From NCBI GenBank assembly GCA_023424235.1, contig JAFAEB010000037.1, forward strand, positions 1 to 8,714: 8,714 bases of DNA. Direction: 5' to 3'. Below the pieces are notes generated by a model. It was not told the origin of the DNA. It did no database searches and was given only the letters and a program-made list of their open reading frames with translations. The translations under genes were made by a program, and so were the position numbers. The number at the start of each line of letters is the position of its first letter. Position 1 is the stretch's first letter. Of the stretch, positions 1-6,919 are shown piece by piece. Origin of the DNA: Bacillota bacterium. GTDB taxonomy: Bacteria > Bacillota > Clostridia > Lachnospirales > Lachnospiraceae.

Positions 1-714
1 GCTATGATCAAATAAGATAAATACTGCTCCACATAACATCACCATAAACTTCCTATATTTTTTTATAAAAATCAAAATACTTGTTTTCTCTTTATTTGGA
101 CTCTCTACTCTTTTATTAGACTTTATCCTCATCTCATTACTTACTTTAGGTAATCGAAATGTACTTACGAAAATTAATATCCCTAATATAGTAATAACAT
201 AAAATATGGGTATGATGGTAGGTGAAAATAGCTCTATAAAATTACCAATAATAATAGATACTACTGCATATGATAAGGACCCAAATCCTCTCGCTAAACC
301 AAAATTAATCAATACTCCATCCTTCTCATATAAGAAGCTAAGTGAATTTACTAATGGATGTAGGGCAGTTATTACAGTAATAATTGGTGTTATAATCATA
401 CAAAGTACGATAAAGCTTTTACCTATAAAGGTTAATATAATAGATAACATTAATATTATAGTTAATAAGCAACATATAATTGTTATTATTGATATTTTCT
501 TTTGCTTATCAATAAAATCAGCTATGATAGGTTGTATAATAACTGCAACAATATTGGATATCGCTAAGATTGCCCCTATTTGTGAATTATTGAACTCATG
601 ATTAAGTAAATAGGTAGATACATATCCAATAACTGAGCAAAACATCATCCAGTAAAATCCTTGAATTGCAGCATACTTTATATTGAATAAAGTAAATGTT
701 TTCTTTTGCTTCAT
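1..714 (-). CDS. MFS transporter, LacY/nucleoside-symporter-like (C-terminus beyond left edge)
   Basis: The reading frame is open from an ATG at 714 to base 1 and gives 238 residues. An MFS protein usually has about 400, so the C-terminal part is outside the window. Hydrophobic segments at about residues 15-37, 45-66, 74-97, 100-120, 141-160 and 166-186 fit the six helices of the N-terminal half. A charged cytoplasmic loop at about 187-217 and the start of helix 7 follow. The loop after helix 2 (QPIIADFIDKQKK, 61-73) matches the MFS motif A position. NFGLARGFGSLSYA (137-150) resembles the conserved R-x-x-GS-x-G segment of the MFS_1-like/oligosaccharide-nucleoside symporter group. The ribosome binding site AAGGA (722-726) lies 7 nt before the ATG. 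The stop of the upstream hydrolase gene is only 52 nt away with no visible terminator, so the two are probably cotranscribed. The role is probably proton-coupled transport or efflux of a small molecule; the substrate is unknown. Confidence 0.85.
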   Translation of the reverse strand, partial: MKQKKTFTLFNIKYAAIQGFYWMMFCSVIGYVSTYLLNHEFNNSQIGAILAISNIVAVIIQPIIADFIDKQKKISIITIICCLLTIILMLSIILTFIGKSFIVLCMIITPIITVITALHPLVNSLSFLYEKDGVLINFGLARGFGSLSYAVVSIIIGNFIELFSPTIIPIFYVITILGILIFVSTFRLPKVSNEMRIKSNKRVESPNKEKTSILIFIKKYRKFMVMLCGAVFILFDHS

Positions 715-766
715 CTTTTATTCCTTATCTATTTTTATATTATTATTCTAGCCATATTTAATAATT

Positions 767-1333
767 TTAGGATAAACTTTTAATCCAATCTTTAAAACTA
801 ACTACCACTTTACTTGTAAATTCATCTATATATGTAGGTGTATATATGAATGACGGTCCTATGTTATTCTTCATATGCCAATCATAATTACGAGATATGA
901 AATCCATTAATTCATCTACCTTAATTCCAAGTATATTTTTATTATTATATAGAGGATGAGCTTTCATTTCTAAAAACAATCTTTTACCAAAGTTCTCATT
1001 ATGAAAAAGCCATGATCCTGCTAAAGAGATTTCCTCTCGATACATAGAATACCAATCCTCTTGTGTACATTTAAGCCTAAAATCTCTTATTGATTCTGTA
1101 TCCCAATGATAGTCTAGAAATAAATGCAATATAATTCCTCTACAATATTCTGAATTTATGTCCATATCTAAAGTAAGGTTTTTTAATGCAACTAGTCTGT
1201 CCTCATAATGCCTGAAATGAATTATTTCCTTATCTCTTATGGAATCTGGAGCAATATTTCCAATGTAAAAATCAATACTCGCATTTGGATTGTATTTATA
1301 TGCAGTTAATAAATGAATCATAGAGGATGGCAT
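767..1333 (-). CDS. Zinc-dependent phospholipase C-like hydrolase (PF00882-type)
   Basis: This 188-residue protein starts with MPSSMIHL and carries the spaced metal-ligand pattern of the zinc-dependent phospholipase C family: H7, D30 in GNIAPDS, H39 in HF, and H70/D74 in HLFLDYHWD with nearby H76 and D78. From family knowledge these His/Asp residues would bind zinc and support phosphoester hydrolysis. The natural substrate of these small stand-alone members is not established. There is no signal peptide or membrane helix, so it should act in the cytoplasm, unlike secreted clostridial phospholipase C toxins. The start is supported by AGGAG (1340-1344), 6 nt before the ATG. A -10-like TATAAT on the minus strand (1375-1380) lies upstream, but I see no good -35. 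The MFS gene follows 52 nt downstream, probably in the same transcript. The fold assignment is fairly secure; the activity is inferred. Confidence 0.75.
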   Translation of the reverse strand: MPSSMIHLLTAYKYNPNASIDFYIGNIAPDSIRDKEIIHFRHYEDRLVALKNLTLDMDINSEYCRGIILHLFLDYHWDTESIRDFRLKCTQEDWYSMYREEISLAGSWLFHNENFGKRLFLEMKAHPLYNNKNILGIKVDELMDFISRNYDWHMKNNIGPSFIYTPTYIDEFTSKVVVSFKDWIKSLS

Positions 1334-1491
1334 ACTTTTCTCCTATCACTGATAAATAAAATCTTTTATCCTAGATTATATTATTTTTCCAGAGCGCTTC
1401 GGTATAAGTTATTAAGCTCTTACCTTATGTCTTATACATGAAATGAAACAAAGCTGAATCAAAGCATTTACAATTATTTTAATACGAATGA

Positions 1492-1923
1492 CTATATCCT
1501 TTTAAGGAAAAAGCTTTCAGAAAAATTATCCTCATCACTTCTATAATATCCTACTTCTTCATAATTTAACGCCTTATAGAATTCTCTTCCTTGCCAATCA
1601 AAGGTATCTAGGCGTATCATATTTGCACCAATTTCTTTCGCTCTTACTTCAATTTCATTCATCAAGGCTCTACCATAACCTTTGTTTCTATATTGTTCCT
1701 CTACATATAGAGTACATACATACATAATTTTAAAAGATGTCATGCAAGCATATGCACCTGCAATTAGCTCATTATTTTTTTTGATACCAATTCGTATATT
1801 ACCGTCTATTTTATAATTGGTATAATTACGATCATAGTTATCTAGACGTTCCTCTAAATCGTCTAACTCTGTATCACTTAATTCAATAAATTCATTTATA
1901 CAATTTGCTTTATTACATTCCAT
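1492..1923 (-). CDS. GNAT-family N-acetyltransferase
   Basis: A single-domain GNAT protein of 143 residues, a normal length for the family. Motif A is clear: a beta strand (MYVCTLYVEE, 67-76) followed by the acetyl-CoA pyrophosphate loop RNKGYG (79-84) and helix RALMNEIE. Motif B follows as IRLDTFDWQGREFYKALNYE (103-122), with Y116 near the usual position of the catalytic acid. It should transfer an acetyl group from acetyl-CoA to an amine. The substrate (drug, polyamine, peptide or protein N-terminus) cannot be read from the sequence. The ribosome binding site GAGGGG (1933-1938) lies 9 nt before the ATG. The upstream methyltransferase gene stops 31 nt before this start with no terminator, so the two are very likely one transcript. 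A decayed relative of this gene is present at about 2943-3048. Confidence 0.88.
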   Translation of the reverse strand: MECNKANCINEFIELSDTELDDLEERLDNYDRNYTNYKIDGNIRIGIKKNNELIAGAYACMTSFKIMYVCTLYVEEQYRNKGYGRALMNEIEVRAKEIGANMIRLDTFDWQGREFYKALNYEEVGYYRSDEDNFSESFFLKRI

Positions 1924-1954
1924 ATTAATTATCCCCTCATTTTACTCTATTGTT

Positions 1955-2671
1955 TTATTTTATACTATGAAAAATAAACGATTTTACTTCTTTTGTGGCT
2001 TGTTTGAACTCCCAATCTCCATAAGCTTGTATTTGTGAAAAACCTACTTGTCGTAAAGAATGATGGATTTCTTCTTGTGTTCGAAACTTTAATTGCATTT
2101 TTAAGCGTACTATTTCTTCATCTGTACGTGAATTTTTCACACTTTCATAAAATGTATAAACATCATCTACGAAACCTTCATATTGGTTCCAGATTTCAAG
2201 TGGATCACCACTTACTAGTTCTGTTGCAAAATCTGGTGTGTTATCTTTCTCCCACTGCTCCCAAACTTTTTTTTGTGGATTAGGTGTATCAAAAATAAAA
2301 TGTCCACCAGGTATTAAAGCTCTATATACATCTGAAATGACATTCTTCCAGCTTTCGTCTGTGAGAAAAACTTGTGCAACATTTGCTGTCATAATGACTG
2401 CCTCATAAATATTTGATTGTAAATTTGAGCTATCACCGACTAACCAAGTCACTTCATCTTGATAACCTTTCTTTTTTGCATATTGAATTGCTTCTTCATT
2501 GGGATCAATAGCCGTAATATGATAGCCTGCTTTCGCCAGATGAGAGGTTACTCTTCCCGTTCCACAACCTAAATCAGCAATTTTTGTTACATTTACATTC
2601 TTTATAAGATCAAGGTAGAAATCAATGTCTTTCGTCCATGCATTCACTTGATCATATATTAATGGAATCAT
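1955..2671 (-). CDS. Class I SAM-dependent methyltransferase
   Basis: A 238-residue Rossmann-fold methyltransferase. Motif I, which binds the S-adenosylmethionine methionyl part, is IADLGCGTGRVT (31-42). The acidic end of strand 2 is AIDPN (54-58, D56, ribose binding), and VGDSSN (78-83) supplies the adenine-contacting region. A LIPGGHFIFDTPNP stretch marks the usual loop and strand 5. The C-terminal part (LKFRTQEEIHHSLRQVGF and what follows) is typical of small-molecule methyltransferases related to the UbiE/Methyltransf_25 group. The acceptor is unknown. The start is fixed: a TAG codon lies immediately upstream in frame, and the next internal Met is about 90 residues in. The ribosome binding site is weak (GTAGG, 7 nt before the ATG), which suggests modest translation. 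Two promoter-like sites lie upstream, and the GNAT gene follows 31 nt downstream. Average GC (about 35 percent over ten counted lines) is only slightly above the neighbours. Confidence 0.88.
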   Translation of the reverse strand: MIPLIYDQVNAWTKDIDFYLDLIKNVNVTKIADLGCGTGRVTSHLAKAGYHITAIDPNEEAIQYAKKKGYQDEVTWLVGDSSNLQSNIYEAVIMTANVAQVFLTDESWKNVISDVYRALIPGGHFIFDTPNPQKKVWEQWEKDNTPDFATELVSGDPLEIWNQYEGFVDDVYTFYESVKNSRTDEEIVRLKMQLKFRTQEEIHHSLRQVGFSQIQAYGDWEFKQATKEVKSFIFHSIK

Positions 2672-2769
2672 CTATATACCTACTTTCTAAAACATTCTGT
2701 CATTGTGTAAGTTATAAATATGTATTATATTAAATGTTAGACTACCATTTTCATTTGCCTTAGCCATCT

Positions 2770-2798
2770 TATATACTAGCAAACATTTAATGTTTCAA
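2770..2798 (-). promoter_or_regulatory. Sigma-A-type promoter, proximal, for methyltransferase-GNAT
   Basis: On the minus strand a -35 TTGAAA (2793-2798) is followed by a 17-nt spacer and a -10 TATATA (2770-2775), about 100 nt before the methyltransferase ATG. The -35 and the start of the spacer overlap a perfect palindrome, AAACATT-T-AATGTTT (2781-2795), which could be an operator. The first 12 bases, TTGAAACATTAA, are repeated exactly in a second promoter 54 bp upstream. Prediction from consensus only. Confidence 0.5.
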
Positions 2799-2823
2799 CC
2801 AATATATTATAGTTTACAAAGTA

Positions 2824-2852
2824 ATATTAACATAGCACTATTAATGTTTCAA
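2824..2852 (-). promoter_or_regulatory. Sigma-A-type promoter, distal, for methyltransferase-GNAT
   Basis: On the minus strand a -35 TTGAAA (2847-2852), a 17-nt spacer and a -10 TAATAT (2824-2829) with an upstream TG extension form a plausible promoter. It shares TTGAAACATTAA with the proximal copy. Only the first 12 bases are conserved, so the repeat could mark two promoters or two copies of a regulator-binding site. Confidence 0.45.
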
Positions 2853-2908
2853 TTTATTTGTTCACATTAGATTACTGGTATATCATTATTATAAGAAAGT
2901 ATTACAAG

Positions 2909-2932
2909 AAAAAAGTCTACCAAAAGGTAACT
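2909..2932 (-). terminator. Rho-independent terminator of the ABC exporter operon
   Basis: Read on the minus strand: AGTTACC, loop TTTT, GGTAGACT, then a run of six T (2909-2914). The stem pairs with one G-U and one bulged A. It lies about 100 nt after the stop of the second exporter gene and is correctly oriented for it. Its core TTACC-NNNN-GGTAG is nearly the same as the terminators behind the 23S rRNA gene at 8419-8536. Confidence 0.75.
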
Positions 2933-2942
2933 TAGTTTATAT

Positions 2943-3048
2943 CTTAAGAGAAAAGAGAATCCTAGAGTATGAATTGATTATCCTTTTAATACCAATTTCT
3001 ATACTACCATCCACCTTATACTTGATATAACATTCCTATCCTTCTAGA
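2943..3048 (-). pseudogene. Decayed GNAT acetyltransferase fragment
   Basis: Bases 2989-3030 align without gaps to 1784-1825 inside the intact GNAT gene, with 33 of 42 identical. On the minus strand the fragment reads YKVDGSIEIGI where the intact protein has YKIDGNIRIGI (residues 37-47), 8 of 11 identical. Many differences are third-position transitions, as expected of diverged coding DNA. Similarity continues more weakly, with small indels, to the shared TCTAGA (3043-3048, matching 1841-1846) on one side and to about 2943 on the other, where a stop codon (TAA) closes the frame. No start, ribosome binding site or acetyl-CoA motif remains. The fragment abuts the exporter gene; that gene's last codons and TAG lie inside the similar stretch. 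It is an internal relic covering about 30 codons of a gene that usually has about 140. Confidence 0.6.
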
Positions 3049-4805
3049 TAATATTTTGCTTGAGTCTGATACATAGTTGCATATAAGGACTCCTGCTGCC
3101 TCACTAATTCATCATGAGAGCCGTATTCTACAATCCTTCCATTATCAAAAACCGCAATATGATCTGAGAACCTTGTGCTAGAAAGTCTATGGGATATATA
3201 AATAGCAGTTTTGCCTTCCACTAATTTATCAAAACCCTTGTATACTTCATATTCTGAAATTGGATCTAGCGCAGATGTTGGCTCATCTAATATTACAATA
3301 GGTGAATCCTTACATAGAGCCCTTGCAATGGCAATCTTTTGAATCTGCCCTCCTGAAAACTCAACTCCATTTTCATCAAATTCTTTATATATAACAGTTT
3401 CTAGTCCTCTCTCTAGTTTTTCTAAGTCACTTGCAAAGCCAGCCTTAGCCAGAGCTTCTACTATAGTTTCTTCCTCTATTGCGTAAGCAATGGACAAATT
3501 CTCTCTTATGGAATAAGATAATAATTTAAAATCCTGAAATACAATTGCTAAAATTTTAATATATTCCTCATATTTAATGTCTTTAATATTAATACCACCA
3601 ACCATTATACTACCTGATGTTGGCTCATATAGTCTTGATAATAATTTAATAAATGTAGTTTTTCCAGCTCCATTAAGTCCAACAATGGATAATTTTTCAC
3701 CAGGTTTTATGATAATGGTAACATTCTGTAGGGTAGGTTCTTTTTTACCTGGATAAGAAAATGAAACATCACAAAATTCAATGGTGTAATCTTTTAAATC
3801 TTCTTTATTATATATTCCTCCATCATTTTTTGATTTGATTTCATCGAACTTCGTGAATAATTCCAAATACATACACAATTGATTGATTTCTATAAATGAA
3901 TTAACAAAGCCTAATATAGAATCACTAAAGCTTCTTGCAGCACTTGCATACATAGTGAAGCTTCCTAAAGTAATTTTTTCAGCTAAAACCTTAACCACTA
4001 AATATGCATAAACAATAACTGTTTGTATCTGGACATTTACATTGGATAAACCAGAGTATTTTCCTATCTGTGTAAATTGTTTCGAGTATATCCTTAATAA
4101 GTTATCCATAAAGTGCTTCATTTTCTTAATTAATAAAGAAGAACTATTATATAACCGAATATCTTTTCCCATGGAAAAGTCAGATGTAAGCCTTAGATAA
4201 TAGCCAAATGCCCTGTCATCATATATCGATTTTTGGTTCCCTTCATATTGAACTTTTTCCATCTTTTTAAATAACAAGGAATTCATGCATACTATAAGAA
4301 GAATGATTACAATTACTAAGGGATTTAGGATACTTAGTATATAGCCAAGTCCTAACATAGTAATAACTTGATTCACAATGTTAGCACCATTTTCAATGGT
4401 ACGCCCTATGGCATTTAAATTATAAATAGCAAAAAATGCTTTTTCTTTTAAATCAAGAACTTCTGATTTTTCGACATTTTCGAAATCCATATCCACACAT
4501 TTACTTCCTAAGTAAGTATCTAATTTATACATGAAATCAATTTCACCTACTTCAACTTTTTTCTTAAAATAACTATTTAGAATCTTAACAATTAAGTTTC
4601 CAAAAACTAAGATCCCAACATAAAGTATTAGTTTATGTTTCTCTTGATTCCCCATTAACTCGTCGATAATTAATTTAGGAATTATAATATTAATAAATGG
4701 GGTAAATGCTTTTACTGTTGTTGAAATTAATAGAGTAATAACATAAGTAGGGGACATAGAAAAAACTCGTTTATAAAAATGTATTAATAATTTGCTATTC
4801 TTCAT
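3036..4805 (-). CDS. ABC exporter half-transporter, second subunit (fused membrane and ATPase domains)
   Basis: I place the start at the ATG at 4805, giving 589 residues. It has a full AAGGAGG ribosome binding site (4812-4818) spaced 6 nt away. An upstream in-frame ATG at 4862 would add 19 residues deep inside the preceding gene with no such site. Membrane segments lie at about residues 18-45, 57-78, 140-182 (two) and 255-300. The nucleotide-binding domain from about 340 is complete: Walker A GLNGAGKTT (376-384), Q-loop Q424, signature FSGGQ (483-487, F in place of the usual L), Walker B VILDEP (D507, E508) and H-loop H539. It overlaps the first exporter gene by 11 bp, which implies translational coupling and a heterodimer in the cytoplasmic membrane. 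GKDIRLYN (214-221) mirrors GKDIRVYG in its partner. Substrate unknown; a peptide or drug is plausible. A terminator follows at 2909-2932. Confidence 0.92.
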   Translation of the reverse strand: MKNSKLLIHFYKRVFSMSPTYVITLLISTTVKAFTPFINIIIPKLIIDELMGNQEKHKLILYVGILVFGNLIVKILNSYFKKKVEVGEIDFMYKLDTYLGSKCVDMDFENVEKSEVLDLKEKAFFAIYNLNAIGRTIENGANIVNQVITMLGLGYILSILNPLVIVIILLIVCMNSLLFKKMEKVQYEGNQKSIYDDRAFGYYLRLTSDFSMGKDIRLYNSSSLLIKKMKHFMDNLLRIYSKQFTQIGKYSGLSNVNVQIQTVIVYAYLVVKVLAEKITLGSFTMYASAARSFSDSILGFVNSFIEINQLCMYLELFTKFDEIKSKNDGGIYNKEDLKDYTIEFCDVSFSYPGKKEPTLQNVTIIIKPGEKLSIVGLNGAGKTTFIKLLSRLYEPTSGSIMVGGINIKDIKYEEYIKILAIVFQDFKLLSYSIRENLSIAYAIEEETIVEALAKAGFASDLEKLERGLETVIYKEFDENGVEFSGGQIQKIAIARALCKDSPIVILDEPTSALDPISEYEVYKGFDKLVEGKTAIYISHRLSSTRFSDHIAVFDNGRIVEYGSHDELVRQQESLYATMYQTQAKYYLEG

Positions 4806-6600
4806 GGTTATCCTCCTTATAATACTCAGCTTGCATGCGAAACATCTTAGCATAATCCCCATTTAGCTCCATTAGTTCTTCATGTGTGCCGTACTCCTTT
4901 AATTCTCCATTTTGTGTAAATGCTATATTATCACAAAATCTAGTACTAGAAAGTCTATGAGATATATAAATGGCACTTTTATTCTTAATAAGATTATCAA
5001 ATTCCATATACATCTTCGATTCCGCTAAGGCATCAAGTGCTGCTGTAGGTTCATCCATGATGATGATTCCACCATCCTTATATAATGCTCTAGCCATGGC
5101 TAATTTTTGATTCTCTCCTCCTGATAATTCTATACCCTTTTCATCTAATATTTTAAGTAAATTGGTTTTATCTTTTTTCTCTAAACTATCTATCTTTTCA
5201 TAGATTCCTGATTGTATTAAAGCCTTCTTATATTTCTCTTCATCCTTTGTATCAGATTCCATAGTAATATTCTCTCTTATAGTAAATGCAAATACTTTCG
5301 TATCCTGAAAAACGACAGAATATAAACTACGATACTCCTCTAAATCATACTCTCTTATATCAACTCCATTTACAAGAATTCTACCTCCTGTAGGTTCATA
5401 TAATCTTGTCAGTAGTTTTACTAAAGTTGTTTTTCCTGCCCCATTTATTCCTACAAGAGCAAGCTTTTCCCCAGGCTTAATATGTAGAGTAAAATCTTTA
5501 AATATTTTTCTGTTGCTACCTGGATAATGGAAACTTACCTTATCAAATAATATGTCATATTGTTCAGACTTCTTAGGTATATTAATCTCTTCTTTACTAC
5601 AAGGCTCATCAGACTTTTTAAGAAATTCTCTAAAATCACTTACATATAATGAATGCAACCATACATCTGAAAAATCCTTAATAGTTGTTTCCATCCATGT
5701 AACAAATCCATTCATAGCAAACGTATATAGAACAAAATCACTAATGGTAAGGCTTCTATCTAATATCTGTATGATTAGATAGCCATACACGAAACCTTCT
5801 CTCATTGCCATTAATATTCCTTCTTTAACTCCAGCCACAAAAAATTGCTTTTGAATCGCTTCAGTAATAAGAATTACATTGCTATCAGCTTTTCTTTTTT
5901 TATCTAATATCAATCCTTTTAATCCATATACTCTAATATCTTTACCATATTGAAAATCTGCTAACCTCAAGGAATTATAATAAGACAGTCGCTCTTCACC
6001 AGCTAATTCATCTTTGCGACTTCTTTGATACTTATTTGCTTTCGCCGCATATAGATAAGAACAAATCATTGATATAACTAACATCCCCCATATCATGGGA
6101 TTTAAGCTAATTAAAATTACGGAAAATACTATAAATCCAATCATATTTCCTGGAATGGAAAACAACTTTAATATAACAAGTCCAATTCCTTCCATAGGAC
6201 TTTGTACCGTTTTTAAAGCTATCTTAATTTCATTTAGAGTCTCTGGATTTTCTGTATATGTATAATTCATCTTCATTGTTTTCTTACTTAGCATTCTTAT
6301 AAAACCATACCTTACAGTATTCATCTTCATACGATAATTTCCCCGTAGATAGTCTTTAAAAAACCCAACAACACTGGCTATTAACAATGCACTAACTAAT
6401 ATTAGTAAAAGTTTCTCCACTCTTCTTTCCCTTGTTAATTCTTCTAATAACAGTTTTGGAACATAGATCCATATAAATGGTGAAACTCCTAAAAATATAG
6501 AATATAATCCTATGGATAAAAAAATTGATTTTTCCCATTTTATAATATGACTTATTATAAAATTTAGATTATCAGTCACTTGCCTCCCCTTTTTATTCAC
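4795..6600 (-). CDS. ABC exporter half-transporter, first subunit (fused membrane and ATPase domains)
   Basis: A 601-residue protein read from a GTG start at 6600. The start is fixed by an in-frame TAA directly upstream and an AAGGAGGAG ribosome binding site (6606-6614) close before it. Membrane segments lie at about residues 24-48, 62-82, 140-183 (two), 260-280 and 286-304. The ATPase domain is intact: Walker A GINGAGKTT (384-392), Q432, signature LSGGE (492-496), Walker B IIIMDEP (D516, E517), D-loop ALD (521-523) and H548. Both partners therefore look catalytically competent, unlike heterodimers with one degenerate site. There is no N-terminal C39 peptidase domain, so it would export a ready-made or separately processed substrate. 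Its own promoter candidate lies at 6690-6717, behind the terminator of the regulator gene. The upstream peptide-sensor-like regulator suggests regulated export; the substrate is not visible. Confidence 0.93.
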   Translation of the reverse strand: MNKKGRQVTDNLNFIISHIIKWEKSIFLSIGLYSIFLGVSPFIWIYVPKLLLEELTRERRVEKLLLILVSALLIASVVGFFKDYLRGNYRMKMNTVRYGFIRMLSKKTMKMNYTYTENPETLNEIKIALKTVQSPMEGIGLVILKLFSIPGNMIGFIVFSVILISLNPMIWGMLVISMICSYLYAAKANKYQRSRKDELAGEERLSYYNSLRLADFQYGKDIRVYGLKGLILDKKRKADSNVILITEAIQKQFFVAGVKEGILMAMREGFVYGYLIIQILDRSLTISDFVLYTFAMNGFVTWMETTIKDFSDVWLHSLYVSDFREFLKKSDEPCSKEEINIPKKSEQYDILFDKVSFHYPGSNRKIFKDFTLHIKPGEKLALVGINGAGKTTLVKLLTRLYEPTGGRILVNGVDIREYDLEEYRSLYSVVFQDTKVFAFTIRENITMESDTKDEEKYKKALIQSGIYEKIDSLEKKDKTNLLKILDEKGIELSGGENQKLAMARALYKDGGIIIMDEPTAALDALAESKMYMEFDNLIKNKSAIYISHRLSSTRFCDNIAFTQNGELKEYGTHEELMELNGDYAKMFRMQAEYYKEDNHEE

Positions 6601-6689
6601 TTACACTCCTCCTTATAGCATTCATAAATTTCAATTTGTTTTTTATTTTGAGACTTTTATTCCTTATAAATAATTGGAACTATAAATCT

Positions 6690-6717
6690 ACTATATATTC
6701 CATATTATACTAGTCAA
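6690..6717 (-). promoter_or_regulatory. Sigma-A-type promoter for the ABC exporter pair
   Basis: On the minus strand TTGACT (6712-6717), a 16-nt spacer and TATAGT (6690-6695) match the consensus well (5 of 6 in each box). The site lies between the regulator's terminator (6757-6781) and the exporter start at 6600, leaving an untranslated leader of about 80 nt. The exporter can thus be transcribed independently of the regulator. Confidence 0.55.
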
Positions 6718-6756
6718 TATACTTAATAGAAAGCTTATATACTTGGGAAAATACAT

Positions 6757-6781
6757 AAAAAAAGTAAGGTCTTAGCCTCAC
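6757..6781 (-). terminator. Rho-independent terminator of the regulator gene
   Basis: Read on the minus strand: GTGAGG, loop CTAAGA, CCTTAC, then seven T (6757-6763). The 6-bp stem has one G-U pair. That pair would be A-C in the plus-strand transcript, so the orientation is minus. It lies about 140 nt beyond the regulator's stop. The 8-bp hairpin at 6782-6805 precedes it directly. Confidence 0.75.
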
Positions 6782-6805
6782 CATTTTCAAGATTTTATGA
6801 AAATG
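6782..6805. repeat. Perfect 8-bp inverted repeat next to the regulator terminator
   Basis: CATTTTCA (6782-6789) and TGAAAATG (6798-6805) pair perfectly around an 8-nt spacer. No T run follows in either direction, so it is not a terminator by itself. It could stabilise the 3' end of the regulator mRNA or be a binding site. The rest of the 6806-6919 stretch holds no gene I can support. Confidence 0.5.
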
Positions 6806-6919
6806 CTTCTATCTATACTTCTCTATCATTTGTTACAAAAGGAAGATGTATCATTAAAATGAATAACTATTATTACATGCTACTAATAATGACCTGATAA
6901 CTATCTTTATTGGAATAAC

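Noticed and set aside
206..601. Open frame of 131 codons on the plus strand
   Set aside because: It lies antisense inside the MFS transporter frame, has no ribosome binding site, and its hydrophobicity mirrors the membrane protein on the other strand.
1391..1425. AGAGC...GCTCT inverted repeat tested as a terminator of the methyltransferase-GNAT transcript
   Set aside because: The stem is short, the loop is about 20 nt, and no T run follows on the minus strand.
2035..2283. Open frame of 82 codons on the plus strand
   Set aside because: It is antisense to the methyltransferase gene and shows no domain or start signal.
1955..2671. Methyltransferase gene as recently acquired DNA because some lines look GC-rich
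   Set aside because: Counting ten lines gave about 35 percent GC with wide local variation. The exporter ATPase regions reach similar values, so composition does not separate it from its neighbours.
5552..5782. Open frame of 76 codons on the plus strand
   Set aside because: It is antisense to the first exporter gene and shows no start signal or recognisable protein.
6690..6755. Minus-strand 21-codon ORF beginning MYFPKYISFLL
   Set aside because: It begins directly after the T run of a terminator, overlaps the exporter promoter and lacks a ribosome binding site.
6797..6862. Plus-strand 21-codon ORF with a hydrophobic start (MKMLLSILLYHLL), tested as a signalling peptide for the regulator
   Set aside because: It has no ribosome binding site, its ATG sits inside the 8-bp hairpin, and no promoter is visible. 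Kept only as a weak possibility.
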